From DATAAM01 sp036260075 (GTDB lineage: Bacteria > Actinomycetota > Acidimicrobiia > Acidimicrobiales > JAHWLA01): a stretch of DNA of 64,000 nucleotides. The notes under the pieces are model-generated. The model was not told the DNA's origin. It made no database searches and saw only the letters and a program-made list of their open reading frames with translations. Of the stretch, positions 8,090-18,318 are shown piece by piece. Location: contig DATAAM010000066.1 of assembly GCA_036260075.1 (NCBI GenBank), positions 1 through 64,000 of the forward strand. Direction: 5' to 3'. A program made the position numbers and the translations under genes. Positions within the stretch are counted from its first letter, which is position 1. The number at the start of each line of letters is the position of its first letter.

Positions 8090-8350
8090 ATGCACGAGCT
8101 GCTCGACGAGATCGGAGCCTGGCGGAAGGCCCTCCGCACGGAGACCTACCTCAGCCCGTCCCGAGCGCAGGACCGCCTGTTCACCCTCTGGGGCGAGCTG
8201 CGCGACACGCCGGGGGCCGCCATGGTCGAGCGGTGGCTCAGCCTCACGATCGAGCGTGACCTGTTCTCGGCCGTCGAGCTGGTCGAGTTCCTCGACGAGC
8301 TGGAGGCCTACCTCAAGCTGCACCACTCGTCGCAGCCTGCATCCCGTTAA
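8090..8350 (+). CDS. Small hypothetical protein
   Basis: An 86-residue acidic, helical protein (MHELLDEIGAWRKALRTETY at the start; ERDLFSAVELVEFLDELEAYL near the end). It has no Cys, no signal peptide and no membrane segment. The ATG has GGAG 5 nt upstream (8081-8084), one of the clearer ribosome sites in the window. It lies between the sufB promoter and a DNA methyltransferase gene that begins 30 bp after it and seems to have its own promoter. I do not recognise the family. Confidence 0.65.
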   Translation: MHELLDEIGAWRKALRTETYLSPSRAQDRLFTLWGELRDTPGAAMVERWLSLTIERDLFSAVELVEFLDELEAYLKLHHSSQPASR

Positions 8351-8351
8351 G

Positions 8352-8373
8352 CGTCACACCCCCTGCGTACGCT
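8352..8373 (+). promoter_or_regulatory. Possible PafBC-type (LexA-independent damage) promoter of the methyltransferase
   Basis: CGTCACAC (8352-8359), 8 nt, then TACGCT (8368-8373), then 7 nt to the GTG start at 8381. The geometry is that of the mycobacterial RecA-NDp/PafBC promoter (TGTCRGTG-N8-TANNNT), but the upstream octamer differs. The same CACACCCC-containing element with identical spacing precedes the RecB-like gene at 48666 and, on the other strand, the gene ending at 47920. Confidence 0.5.
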
Positions 8374-8380
8374 GTCCTTC

Positions 8381-9724
8381 GTGACCGTACGACGCCGCGC
8401 CACCGCCACCTCGGCCTTCGGCGTGGGCAAGCGCGAGAACCACGACGCTCGGGGCTTCTACGCCCGCTTCACGCCGCCCGCGGTCACCAAGGACGAAACG
8501 GTCAACCCGCCCGATCCCGCCTCGCTCGACCGCATCGTCTGCGGCGACGCCCGGTCCATGAAGGAGGTGGCCGACGCCTCCGTCGCCCTCGTCGTCACCT
8601 CGCCGCCCTACTTCGCGGGCAAGGAGTACGAGACCGCCCTCGGCCAAGGGCACGTGCCCGCCTCCTACTTGGAGTACCTGGAGATGCTCCACGACGTCTT
8701 CCTGGAGTGCCGGCGCGTGCTGGAGCCGGGCGGGCGCATCGCCGTCAACGTGGCCAACCTCGGGCGCAAGCCCTACCGGTCGCTGTCGGCCGACGTGATC
8801 TCGATCCTCCAAGACGACCTCGGCCTGCTGCTGCGGGGCGAGATCGTGTGGCACAAGGCGCGGGGGGCGTCTGGCAGCTGCGCCTGGGGGTCGTTCCAGA
8901 GCGCCTCCAACCCGGTGCTGCGCGACCTCACCGAGCGCATCGTCGTGGCGGGCAAGGGACGGCTCGACCGGGCCGTCAAGCGGCCGGAGCGGGCCAAGCG
9001 GGGCCTCCCGGCGGTGGCCACCATCTCCACCGACGAGTTCATGGAGGCCACGCTCGACGTGTGGGAGATCCCGCCGGAGAGCGCCACCCGGGTGGGGCAC
9101 CCGGCCCCGTTCCCGGTGGAGCTCCCCCGCCGGGTCATCGAGCTCTACACCTACGAGGGCGACCTCGTGCTCGACCCGTTCATGGGCTCGGGCAGCACCG
9201 CCGTGGCCGCCGTGCGCAGCGGTCGCCACTACGTGGGCTACGACACCGACCCCGAGTACGTGGCCGCCGCCGAAGCCCGGGTGGCACGGGAGGGCCGGGA
9301 GCCGTCTGTGCCTTCCGGGAGCGCGGTCGACGCCGCCAAGGCCCTGCTGCGCGAGGCGGGCCTCCACGTGCCCGATCCCCCACCGCGTCGCTCCGAGGCC
9401 GACCTCGTGGCCGTCGACCGCCAAGGCGGCGAGTGGCACGTGTTGGTGGCGGGCGGCTTCGGCACAGTGCGGGGCGGCCTGCGTCGGGCCGACGTGCTGT
9501 GGCGCACGTTGGGCCGGGCGGCCACCTTGGCCCAGGCCGTGGGCGCCCAACGCGTGCTCGTGCTCACCACGGAGGCGCCGGTCCGCTCCACGGCGGGGGC
9601 CGCCGCCGTCCGCTCGTTGCAGGGGATCGCCTTCGCCCACGTGCTGGTGCTGGGCGACCCGGCCGCCGTCGAGCAGCTGCAGGCACTCGTGCCCGCCGGC
9701 CGCGGGCGTCGCCGCCGCTCCTGA
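8381..9724 (+). CDS. Site-specific DNA methyltransferase with C-terminal extension
   Basis: A 447-residue SAM-dependent amino-methyltransferase (N4-cytosine or N6-adenine) of circular-permuted type: the catalytic motif TSPPYF is near residue 72 and the SAM-binding motif DPFMGSGST near 267, so the order is motif IV before motif I. After about residue 320 an extra ~110-residue domain begins with EADLVAVDRQGGEWHVLVAGGF, which resembles a PD-(D/E)XK nuclease core that has lost the E-x-K residues. The GTG start is 7 nt behind a -10, suggesting a leaderless mRNA. A frameshifted gene follows 4 nt downstream and could have been its restriction partner. Recognition sequence cannot be told. Confidence 0.85.
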   Translation: MTVRRRATATSAFGVGKRENHDARGFYARFTPPAVTKDETVNPPDPASLDRIVCGDARSMKEVADASVALVVTSPPYFAGKEYETALGQGHVPASYLEYLEMLHDVFLECRRVLEPGGRIAVNVANLGRKPYRSLSADVISILQDDLGLLLRGEIVWHKARGASGSCAWGSFQSASNPVLRDLTERIVVAGKGRLDRAVKRPERAKRGLPAVATISTDEFMEATLDVWEIPPESATRVGHPAPFPVELPRRVIELYTYEGDLVLDPFMGSGSTAVAAVRSGRHYVGYDTDPEYVAAAEARVAREGREPSVPSGSAVDAAKALLREAGLHVPDPPPRRSEADLVAVDRQGGEWHVLVAGGFGTVRGGLRRADVLWRTLGRAATLAQAVGAQRVLVLTTEAPVRSTAGAAAVRSLQGIAFAHVLVLGDPAAVEQLQALVPAGRGRRRRS

Positions 9725-9728
9725 TCGC

Positions 9729-10740
9729 ATGCCGGCAGTGCGCACCGAGGTCACCGAGCTGGTGACGGGCCTCGGCATGCTCGGGCTGTCGTCGGTCGAG
9801 GCGGCGGTGGCGGCGCGCCCCGAGCAGCTCCACAACGTGCCAGGCGAGGTGTGGGACCGGGTGGTGGCGGGCGTGGCCGACCGCCGCTACCGCCAGGAGG
9901 TGGCCGCGGCCTGGGCCAACGGCCAGGCGTTCCTGGCCGCGGCACAGGGGCTGCGGGGGCGGCGGCCCCTGCTGGTGGAGTGGCGGGGGCCCACCAAGGC
10001 ACCGGGCGACGAGGTGGTGCCCGCCGACCTGCGGGTCGACCACGTCTACCTGGTGAGCTGCAAGTACCTGTCGCGGGTGCTGGCCAACGCCTCGCCGTGG
10101 CACGTGTTCGAGCACCTGTTGCGGGGCGGGCCGCGGGCGCGGGCGGGCGACTGGTTCGCCGAGGTGGCCCCCGAGGCCTACCAGTCGCTGTACGCGGCGG
10201 CGCGGCTGGCGCTCCCGGGCGACCTCGGGCTGCCGCCGTACGCCGCCGACCTCACGCCTGCCCACCGAGCGGTGCTGCGGCAGGCGCTGGCGGCCCGGCA
10301 ATGGCCTGCGGAGGTGCAGCCCGCGGCGCGGGCGTGGGCCTGCGAGGTGGCGCGGGCGTCGGCGGCGCGGTGGCGGGCGGCGCTCTCCTCCAAGGCCGAG
10401 AAGGAGGCGATGCTGTGGCGGCTGCTGCGCATCGGCAGCGGCCCCCTACTTCGTGCTGGGCACCGGCGACGAGCGGCCGCTGCGCCTCCGCATCGCCACG
10501 CCGTGGGACTGGCGCCAGGCTTGGGACCTGCGCCGCTTCGACGTGTGGGGCGACGAGGCGGGCCAGCCGGTGGTGCGGTGGACGGCCGTGGTGCGCGACC
10601 GGCGCACGGCCGAGGACCACGGGGTGGAAGGCCACGTCGAGGTGCGCTGGAGCCACGGCCGCTTCGCGGGCCGGCCCGAGGCCAAGGTCTACCTCGACAC
10701 CCCCCACCACCGCGTGCCCGGCTACGTCACCATCGCCTGA
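9729..10740 (+). pseudogene. Frameshifted gene downstream of the methyltransferase (restriction-like?)
   Basis: Read from ATG 9729, the frame is good to about 10445. Continuation (YFVLGTGDERPLRLRIATPW..., ending at the TGA 10738-10740) is in the +1 frame. Removing one C from the run at 10442-10446 restores a single 336-residue protein, so this is a 1-nt insertion or a sequencing error, not two genes. The N-terminal part has WRGPTK...DLRVDHVYLVSCKYLS; the D-x(n)-SCK arrangement could be a PD-(D/E)XK-like nuclease site, but this is weak. Coupled to the methyltransferase by a 4-bp gap, so a restriction-modification pair is the natural reading. Family not recognised with certainty. Confidence 0.6.
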
Positions 10741-10773
10741 CCCCCCGCCCCCACTTTTCTCCGCAAATACGGG

Positions 10774-10779
10774 CCTAGG
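10774..10779. repeat. IS481-type target duplication, left copy (CCTAGG)
   Basis: CCTAGG directly precedes the element and recurs directly after it. It fits the NCTAGN target preference of IS481. Confidence 0.9.
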
Positions 10780-11822
10780 TGTACTGACCACGACCCTTGT
10801 TGACAGGAAGGGTCCGCCGATGAGGTGAGCCCCCGCGGCGAGTGTGGAGCTGTCTAACGGCACCCACTCGCACACGGAGGCTCCCATGCACGGTAACGCC
10901 CGACTCACCCCGCTCGGCCGACTGGCGCTCGTGATGCGCATCGAGTCGGGACGACCGGTCGCCCACGTCGCTGCCGAGATGGCCGTCTCGAGGCCCACGG
11001 CCTACAAGTGGTGGCGCCGCTGGCGCGTCGAGGGCGTGGCGGGGCTGGCAGATCGGCCCAGCCGGGCCCTCCGGTGCCCGCACAGGACGGACCCGGCCAC
11101 CGAGGCGGCCGTCGCCCAGCTGCGCCGGGAGCTCAAGCTCGGCCCGGTGCGAATCGCCGCCCGCCTCGGCCTCGTCGCCTCCACCGTGCACCGCGTGCTG
11201 TGTCGGCTCGGTCTCAACAGGCTGTCGTGGCTCGACCGACCCACCGGTCGCGTGATCCGGCGCATCGAGACCACGCGCCCGGGCGAGTTGGTCCACGTCG
11301 ACGTGAAGAAGCTGGGCCGCATCCCCGACGGTGGCGGCTGGCGTGTGCGCGGCCGCTCCGCGGAGACCCACCACAGGAACCACCGCGTCGGCTACGCCTA
11401 CCTCCACAGCGCCGTCGACGCCCACAGCCGCCTGGCCTACACCGAGGCCCTCGACGACGAGCGGGCGCCGACCTGCGCCGCCTTCTGGCGGCGGGCCGCC
11501 GGGTTCTTCGCAGGTCACGGGATCGCCGTCGAGGCCGTGCTCACCGACAACGCCTGGGCCTACCGGTTCCGTCGGTTCGCCGAGGCGCTCGACGGGGTCG
11601 AGCACCGCTTCATCCGGCCGCACCGGCCGCAGACCAACGGCAAGGTGGAGCGCTTCCATCGCACCCTGGCCGAGGAGTGGGCCTACGTCCGGCCCTACTC
11701 CTCGGAGGCCGAGCGGCTCGCCGCACTGGACGAGTGGCTCCACGTCTACAACCATCACCGGCACCACACCGCCGTCGGCGGCCCGCCCATCAGCCGCGTC
11801 AACAACGCGGCGGGTCAGTACA
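10780..11822 (+). mobile_element. Complete IS481-family insertion sequence, 1043 bp
   Basis: The ends are TGTACTGACC (10780-10789) and its exact complement at 11813-11822. A second matched block TTGTTGAC lies 7 nt inside each end (10797-10804 on the left), so the terminal inverted repeats are about 25 bp. The element is flanked by CCTAGG on both sides, matching the IS481 6-bp NCTAGN target. The length of 1043 bp and the single transposase gene fit the family. It landed in the middle of palindromic repeat copy B between two convergent genes and disrupts no reading frame. Confidence 0.95.
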
Positions 11823-11827
11823 CCTAG
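10886..11827 (+). CDS. IS481-family transposase
   Basis: A 313-residue DDE transposase: N-terminal helix-turn-helix (residues ~1-60, RPTAYKWWRRWR), then an integrase core with the catalytic triad in HVDVKK, LTDNAW and NGKVERFH. The ATG at 10886 has GGAGG 5 nt upstream. The last codons run through the right terminal repeat, and the stop TAG (11825-11827) is supplied by the CCTAGG target sequence rather than by the element itself. The frame is intact, so the element could be active. Confidence 0.95.
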   Translation: MHGNARLTPLGRLALVMRIESGRPVAHVAAEMAVSRPTAYKWWRRWRVEGVAGLADRPSRALRCPHRTDPATEAAVAQLRRELKLGPVRIAARLGLVASTVHRVLCRLGLNRLSWLDRPTGRVIRRIETTRPGELVHVDVKKLGRIPDGGGWRVRGRSAETHHRNHRVGYAYLHSAVDAHSRLAYTEALDDERAPTCAAFWRRAAGFFAGHGIAVEAVLTDNAWAYRFRRFAEALDGVEHRFIRPHRPQTNGKVERFHRTLAEEWAYVRPYSSEAERLAALDEWLHVYNHHRHHTAVGGPPISRVNNAAGQYT

Positions 11828-11828
11828 G
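11823..11828. repeat. IS481-type target duplication, right copy (CCTAGG)
   Basis: Second copy of the 6-bp duplication. The CTAG inside it provides stop codons on both strands: TAG for the transposase (11825-11827) and TAG for the leftward small gene (11824-11826). Confidence 0.9.
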
Positions 11829-12012
11829 GCGCCGGATCCGCGAAGAAAACGGTGCCGTCAGGACCGAAGAGCTCGGCGGCCATGGCCTCGGCCGCCGGCC
11901 CTTCGTCGGGGCCGCCCACGAAGCCCGCCGCCCGCACCCCCTCGGTCCGCAATGCCGCCACCCGATCGGCCACGGCCTCCGCATCCGCACCCAGCACGAC
12001 GACGCCGCTCAT
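11824..12012 (-). CDS. Small conserved protein (62 aa)
   Basis: A 62-residue protein (MSGVVVLGADAEAVADRVAALR at the start, alternating strand and helix) that resembles one half of a small alpha/beta domain. Its ATG overlaps the stop of the upstream gene (ATGA at 12009-12012), which supports it as real. Its C-terminus GTVFFADPAP is encoded by the right half of palindromic repeat copy B, and its stop codon is in the CCTAGG at the IS boundary. The same TAG existed before the insertion because the site is duplicated, so the IS did not truncate it. Function unknown. Confidence 0.6.
   Translation of the reverse strand: MSGVVVLGADAEAVADRVAALRTEGVRAAGFVGGPDEGPAAEAMAAELFGPDGTVFFADPAP
11834..11866. 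repeat. Palindromic intergenic repeat, right half of copy B (left half at 10755-10767)
   Basis: GGATCCGCGAAGAAAA (11834-11849) and GTCAGGACCG (11857-11866) match copy A at 3941-3970. The partner arm TTTTCTCCGCAAA is at 10755-10767, on the other side of the IS481 element. Joining the flanks and removing one CCTAGG rebuilds a palindrome of about 46 bp. Confidence 0.6.
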
Positions 12013-12596
12013 TCCACCCCGGCTCGGCCTTCCACGGCGTCGGCCATCTCGCGCAGCACGAGGGCGGCCTCGGCGGTGGCCTCGGGCGAGCCCCACGTGC
12101 CGTCGGGGCGCTGCGTCTCACACAGCAGGTCGGCCACCCGCTCCGTCGTGGCCAGGAAGGCCTCGTCGCCGGTGACGCTGTAGAGCAGGGCGGCACCCCA
12201 GCCCACCCGCCACGCCTCCGGGCCGTCCCACACGTCGTCGCCCAGCGCCACCACCAGGTCGTGCAGCTCGACGGCGGCGTCGAGGTCGGCGTCGTCGCCC
12301 CACAGCTCGAAGGCCCGGGCCAGGAACCCCACCGCCGTCCCCAACATGCCGAAGGGCTGCGGGCCCGCGTGCGCCGCCACCACCAGGCCGGGCGCCGCCG
12401 ACACGCCGGGCACGTCGTCGGGCTGCGACTCCACCACCGAGCGGCACACCCGGGCCGCCTCGCGAGCCGTCGCCTCGTCGCCCGCGTCCAGCGCCGCCAG
12501 CCCGGCCACCGCCGAGCGCAGGTCGCCGTCCACCACCTTCGGGGCCGCCGAGCCGGCCCGGCGACGCCACTCCTCCGGCGTGGTGACCGCCCGCAC
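12009..12596 (-). CDS. Hypothetical protein with terpenoid-cyclase-like repeat
   Basis: A 195-residue helical protein. The segment LLCETQRPDGTWGSPEATAEAALVLR (residues ~158-183; the central QRPDGTWG is the key part) looks like a QW repeat of the squalene-cyclase/prenyltransferase alpha/alpha-barrel superfamily, and earlier parts have the same helix-pair rhythm. At 195 residues it is far too short for a cyclase and has no DXDD motif, so a catalytic cyclase is unlikely. GTG start at 12594-12596, 4 nt after the carbonic-anhydrase-like gene; overlaps the 62-aa gene by 4 nt. Function unknown. Confidence 0.65.
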   Translation of the reverse strand: MRAVTTPEEWRRRAGSAAPKVVDGDLRSAVAGLAALDAGDEATAREAARVCRSVVESQPDDVPGVSAAPGLVVAAHAGPQPFGMLGTAVGFLARAFELWGDDADLDAAVELHDLVVALGDDVWDGPEAWRVGWGAALLYSVTGDEAFLATTERVADLLCETQRPDGTWGSPEATAEAALVLREMADAVEGRAGVE

Positions 12597-12600
12597 GGCC

Positions 12601-13119
12601 TCAGCCCACCCGCCGCAGCTCGGCCCGGTAGCGGCGACCGTTCTCGACGTAGAGGGCGACCCCCCGGCGCACGAACCCCTCGGCCACCGCGTCCGTGCGC
12701 AGCGAGGCGGGGACGCCCAGCGCCATGGCGAACGACGGCACCTCCATGCCGTTGGGCACCAACGCCCCCGCGCCGACCAGCGCGTGCGAGCGAACCACCG
12801 CCTCGTGCAGCACGACCGATCCCGAGCCCACCAGCGAGAACGGCTCGACGGTGCAGCCTTCGAGGTGGGCGACGTGCCCGACGATGCAGTCGCTCCCGAT
12901 CACCGTGGCCAGCTCGGCGGTGGCGTGCACCACCGTGCCGTCCTGCACGGAGGTGCGCGGCCCCACCTCGATGCGCCCGTAGTCGCCGCGCAGCACGGCA
13001 CCGGGCCACACCGACGCCTCGGGGCCGATCGACACGTCGCCGATGACGACGGCGTCGGGATGCACGAAGGCTTCGGCCGAGACCTCGGGTGTGCGGTCGC
13101 CGATCGCGTACAGCGGCAT
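12601..13119 (-). CDS. Gamma-carbonic anhydrase-like hexapeptide-repeat protein
   Basis: A 172-residue left-handed beta-helix protein of the gamma-carbonic anhydrase/YrdA/CaiE type. Metal ligand candidates are the His in GTVVHAT and those in VGHVAHLEGC. In YrdA-like proteins the last ligand is in LHG; here that position is Glu and the His is two residues earlier, so zinc geometry may differ. The ATG at 13117-13119 follows TAGCCT by 8 nt (leaderless). First gene of a three-gene leftward operon; divergent from oligopeptidase B with only 19 bp between starts. Confidence 0.85.
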   Translation of the reverse strand: MPLYAIGDRTPEVSAEAFVHPDAVVIGDVSIGPEASVWPGAVLRGDYGRIEVGPRTSVQDGTVVHATAELATVIGSDCIVGHVAHLEGCTVEPFSLVGSGSVVLHEAVVRSHALVGAGALVPNGMEVPSFAMALGVPASLRTDAVAEGFVRRGVALYVENGRRYRAELRRVG

Positions 13120-13138
13120 GGGGTGACAGGCTACGTGG

Positions 13139-15174
<2,036 letters not shown>

Positions 15175-15178
<4 letters not shown>

Positions 15179-16974
15179 AGCTCGGTCTCGGCCTCCACGA
15201 CCACGCCTTCGCGCAGGTCGACCACGTGCGGCTCGGCCTTCTGCAGCACGGCGATGATGTCCTCGCCGATGAGCTCGTCGTGCTCGAGCAGCGCGTCGCG
15301 CAGGGCCTCAACCAGGTGCCGGTTCTCCGACAGCATCTTGGTGACCTCGTCCTTCGCCGCCGCGAGGATCGACTCCACCGCGTCGCGGGTGCGGTCGTCG
15401 GAGAGCACCTTGGTGACGACGTTGGCCCCGGGCGGCCCCGCCGCCGCCTCCAGCGAGATGAGCGAGCCGGCCATGCCGAAGCTGCCGACCATCTGGGCCG
15501 CTGCCGACGTGGCCGCCTGGAGGTCGCCGCCGGGCCCGCTGCTCGACTCGCCGAAGAACAGCTCCTCGGCCACCATGCCACCGAAGGCGATCTGGATCAG
15601 CGACTCGATCTCCGACTTCGTGCGGGTGTAGCGCTCCTCCAGCTCGGAGTGCGCCAGGAGCCCGAGCGCTTGGCCCCGCTTGATGATCGAGAGGACCTCG
15701 AGCTTGCGGCCCTTGCCCACCAGGTAGGCGACGGTGGCATGGCCCGCCTCGTGGGTGGCGATCGTGCGCCGCTCGGCCTCGGTGTACTCCACCGGTTGCT
15801 TGAGGCCCAGCTCCTCGGTCATGCGGGCCTGCTGGATGTCGTCCCAGTTGAGGCGAGAGCCGCCGCGGCGCAGCGCCCACACCAGCGCTTCGTCGAGCAG
15901 GTGCTCGATCATCACCGGCGAGTAGCCGAACGTCATGGCGGCCAGCGTGTCGCGCGCCTCCGGCCGGTCGAGGTCGGCGTCGTGCGCCTTCTTGGCCAGG
16001 TAGTAGTCGATGATCTCCCGCCGTCCCGACCGGCTGGGCAGGTCGAAGTAGATCGAGCGGTCGAAGCGCCCCGGCCGCAGCAGCGCGGGGTCGAGGTCGT
16101 CCTTGCGGTTGGTGGCCCCGATGACCAGGAGGTTGGCGGGCTCGGGGACCGGCTTGCGCAGCTGGCGGTGGGCGGGCAGCCAGCGGTTGAGCTGGTCGAT
16201 GAACCACCCCTGGAAGCGCTGGCCGCCGGTGGGCTGGTCGAACGACTGGAGCTGGATGAGCAGCTCGTTCACCACGCCCGAGATGCCCTCGCGGCCGCCG
16301 CCCGATCCCATGCCTTGGCGGGCCGAGCCGATGGCGTCGATCTCCTCGATGAAGCCGACGGCGCCGCCCTCGCGGCGTGCCGCCGTGCGCATGGCCTTGA
16401 AGTAGTTGCGGATCTTGCGGTTGGTCTGGCCGTAGTACATCGACTGGAACGCCGACGACGACACGAAGAAGAACGGCACGCCCGCCTCGCGTGCCATGGC
16501 CTTGGCGAGGTAGGTCTTGCCGGTGCCGGGCGGCCCCTCGAAGAGGATGGCCCGCCGGGCCGTGCCGCCCATCCGCTCCTTGAACGTGCGGTGGGCGAGG
16601 AAGAGGTTGAGCGTCTTCACCACTTCCTCGACGACGACGGGCATGCCCTTCACGTCGTCGAAGGACGTCGTGAGCTCCGACGGCCGGTAGAGGACGTGGG
16701 GCGATCGGCCCGCCGCCAACAGCGGCACCAGCAGCACCGCGCCCAGCAGCACCACGAGGATCAGGGCGGGCATGAGCTCGACGGGCACGGGGTTGCGGAT
16801 GCCGAACTTCACCGGGTTGCCTGTGGCGAAGCGCACCCACATCCACAGCGTGAGCGGCGTCAGGACGAAGGCCAACCGGGTCAAGCGCGACTGGCGGTTG
16901 CGCTCACGGGTGACGGCGACATCGGCCGCCGCGTCACGGAGCACTGCTGCCTGTCCGATCCGTTTGAGGTCCAT
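15175..16974 (-). CDS. FtsH-like membrane AAA+ zinc metalloprotease
   Basis: A 599-residue AAA+ protease. Two membrane segments are seen (~34-50 and 67-88), with Walker A GPPGTGKT at 147-154, Walker B region GFIEEIDAIG (~207-216), TNRKDDLDPALLRPGRFDR (second region of homology), and the zinc site HEAGH at 408-412 with a later Asp in GGDLQAAT. It departs from canonical FtsH by a ~35-residue insertion at ~245-280, by E-E instead of D-E in Walker B, and by a shorter region between the membrane segments. The ATG at 16972-16974 is chosen for GGAG 7 nt upstream; an earlier ATG at 17007 lacks a ribosome site. Probably an FtsH paralogue rather than the housekeeping copy. Confidence 0.88.
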
Positions 16975-17073
16975 GGCCACGCTCCGTCCCGTTCCTTGGC
17001 CACTCATTGTGGCAAACGAACGAGGGCCGGGACAGCCCCAGTACGGGGGAATTCCGACCGGCTTGGTCGGGTT

Positions 17074-17079
17074 TACACT
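17074..17079 (+). promoter_or_regulatory. -10 element TACACT, leaderless start
   Basis: TACACT ends 6 nt before the ATG at 17086. No clear -35. Confidence 0.5.
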
Positions 17080-17085
17080 GGTGCC

Positions 17086-17817
17086 ATGCCCGGCACCCCG
17101 CCTCCCATCGACCCCCGGGGCCCCCGCTTCAACCAAGCGGTGCTCACGGCGGCGCTCGTCGCCGGGTTCCTGGCCGACGCCCGCTGGGTGGTGCCGGTGT
17201 GGGCCGGGGTCCTGTTCCTGGGCGCCGCCTTCGGGCCCCGCTACGGGCCGTTCCTCCGCCTCTACGCCGACGTGGTGCGCCCACGGCTGCGCCCGCCCGC
17301 CGACCTCGAGGATCCCCGCCCGCCCCGCTTCGCCGCCGCCGTGGGGGTGGCCTTCCTGGTGGCCGCCGCCGTGGCGTTCGCAGCGGGCGCTGTGGGCCTG
17401 GGTTGGGCGCTGGCCTTGGTGGTGGCCGCCTTGGCGGCGTTGGCCGCCGTCACCGGCATCTGCGTGGGTTGCGAGATCTACCTGTGGCTGGTGCTGGGAC
17501 GGCGCAAGGCCACCGGGGCCGCGGCGCGGGTGCCCGCCCACATCGTCGACGGCGCCGAGCGCACGTGGGTGGTGTTCACCACGCCGTACTGCGCCTCGTG
17601 CGGGCCGGTCGCCGAACGGCTGCGGGCGGGCGACCCGGGCGCTCGGGTGGTGACCGTCGACGCCACCGAGGACCCCGACCTGGCCGACGCCTTCGCCGTG
17701 CGTCGGGCGCCCACCGTGCTGCTGGCCGACGCCGCGGGCGAGGTGCAGGCCCGCCTGGTGGGGCCGGCCGCGGTGGAAGGCTACGTGAAGGCGGGCCGCT
17801 CCACGGCCGCCCGCTGA
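17086..17817 (+). CDS. DUF4395 membrane protein fused to thioredoxin-like domain
   Basis: A 243-residue protein. Residues ~15-145 hold about four membrane helices of the DUF4395 type, including AAAVGVAFLVAAAVAF and ICVGCEIYLWLVLG. Residues ~155-243 form a thioredoxin-like domain with CASC in TTPYCASCGPV and a cis-Pro region RRAPTVLL. It is likely a membrane-anchored thiol-disulfide protein; which side the thioredoxin faces is not clear. The GVGCE pair in the last helix (CVGC) could be the electron entry point. Leaderless start. It overlaps the rmlC-like gene by 37 bp, convergent. Confidence 0.85.
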   Translation: MPGTPPPIDPRGPRFNQAVLTAALVAGFLADARWVVPVWAGVLFLGAAFGPRYGPFLRLYADVVRPRLRPPADLEDPRPPRFAAAVGVAFLVAAAVAFAAGAVGLGWALALVVAALAALAAVTGICVGCEIYLWLVLGRRKATGAAARVPAHIVDGAERTWVVFTTPYCASCGPVAERLRAGDPGARVVTVDATEDPDLADAFAVRRAPTVLLADAAGEVQARLVGPAAVEGYVKAGRSTAAR

Positions 17818-18314
17818 GGCAGCGAGCGGTCGCGGCCCGACAGCACCGGGTCGGCCACGCCCCAGTCGGCGCCGACCTCGGGGTCGTCCCAGGCCACGCC
17901 CAGCTCGTCGTCGGGGTCGTAGTAGCCGTCCACGAGGTAGGTGAGCACCACGTCGGTGAGCGCGGCGAACCCGTGGCCTACGCCGGGCGGGATGTACAGC
18001 CCGGTGGGCTCCCCGCCGTCGAGGTCGAGCATGAGCGTCGCACCCTCGGTGGGCGACCCCACCCGCAGGTCGTGGAGGACGACCCGGGCCCGGCCCGACA
18101 CCACGTGCCAGTAGTCGGCCTGGCGCCGGTGGAAGTGCAGGCCCACGACCGCGCCTGCCTGCTTCTCGGAGCGGTTCGCCTGCACCATCTCGCGAGCGCC
18201 CGGGACCCACTCGCGCCGGTACGTCTCCACGAACCGCCCACGAGCGTCGCCGTGGGCGTCGAGGCCGACGACGAAGACGCCCTCGATCGCCTCGGCCTTG
18301 TCGACGGTGGGCAC
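17781..18314 (-). CDS. RmlC-like dTDP-sugar 3,5-epimerase family protein
   Basis: A 177-residue cupin of the dTDP-4-dehydrorhamnose 3,5-epimerase family. Family features are GDARGRFVETYRRE near residue 22, the catalytic-His region GAVVGLHFHRRQADYWHV, and YIPPGVGHGF. No other dTDP-rhamnose genes are nearby, so the sugar substrate is uncertain and a related 3-epimerase is possible. GTG start at 18312-18314, 4 nt after the MauE-like gene. It is the last gene of the MBL-flavin reductase-MauE-RmlC run. Confidence 0.82.
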   Translation of the reverse strand: MPTVDKAEAIEGVFVVGLDAHGDARGRFVETYRREWVPGAREMVQANRSEKQAGAVVGLHFHRRQADYWHVVSGRARVVLHDLRVGSPTEGATLMLDLDGGEPTGLYIPPGVGHGFAALTDVVLTYLVDGYYDPDDELGVAWDDPEVGADWGVADPVLSGRDRSLPQRAAVERPAFT

Positions 18315-18318
18315 GCGG

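Noticed and set aside
7906..8326. 139-aa minus-strand frame upstream of sufB
   Set aside because: Antisense shadow of the small gene at 8090, which has a good ribosome site and protein-like sequence.
10453..10740. Independent 95-aa gene
   Set aside because: Its sequence continues the protein starting at 9729 after a 1-nt shift in the C run, and it has no ribosome site.
16975..17007. Earlier ATG (17007) or GTG (16980) for the FtsH-like protein
   Set aside because: Neither has a ribosome site at a useful distance; GGAG is 7 nt before the ATG at 16974.
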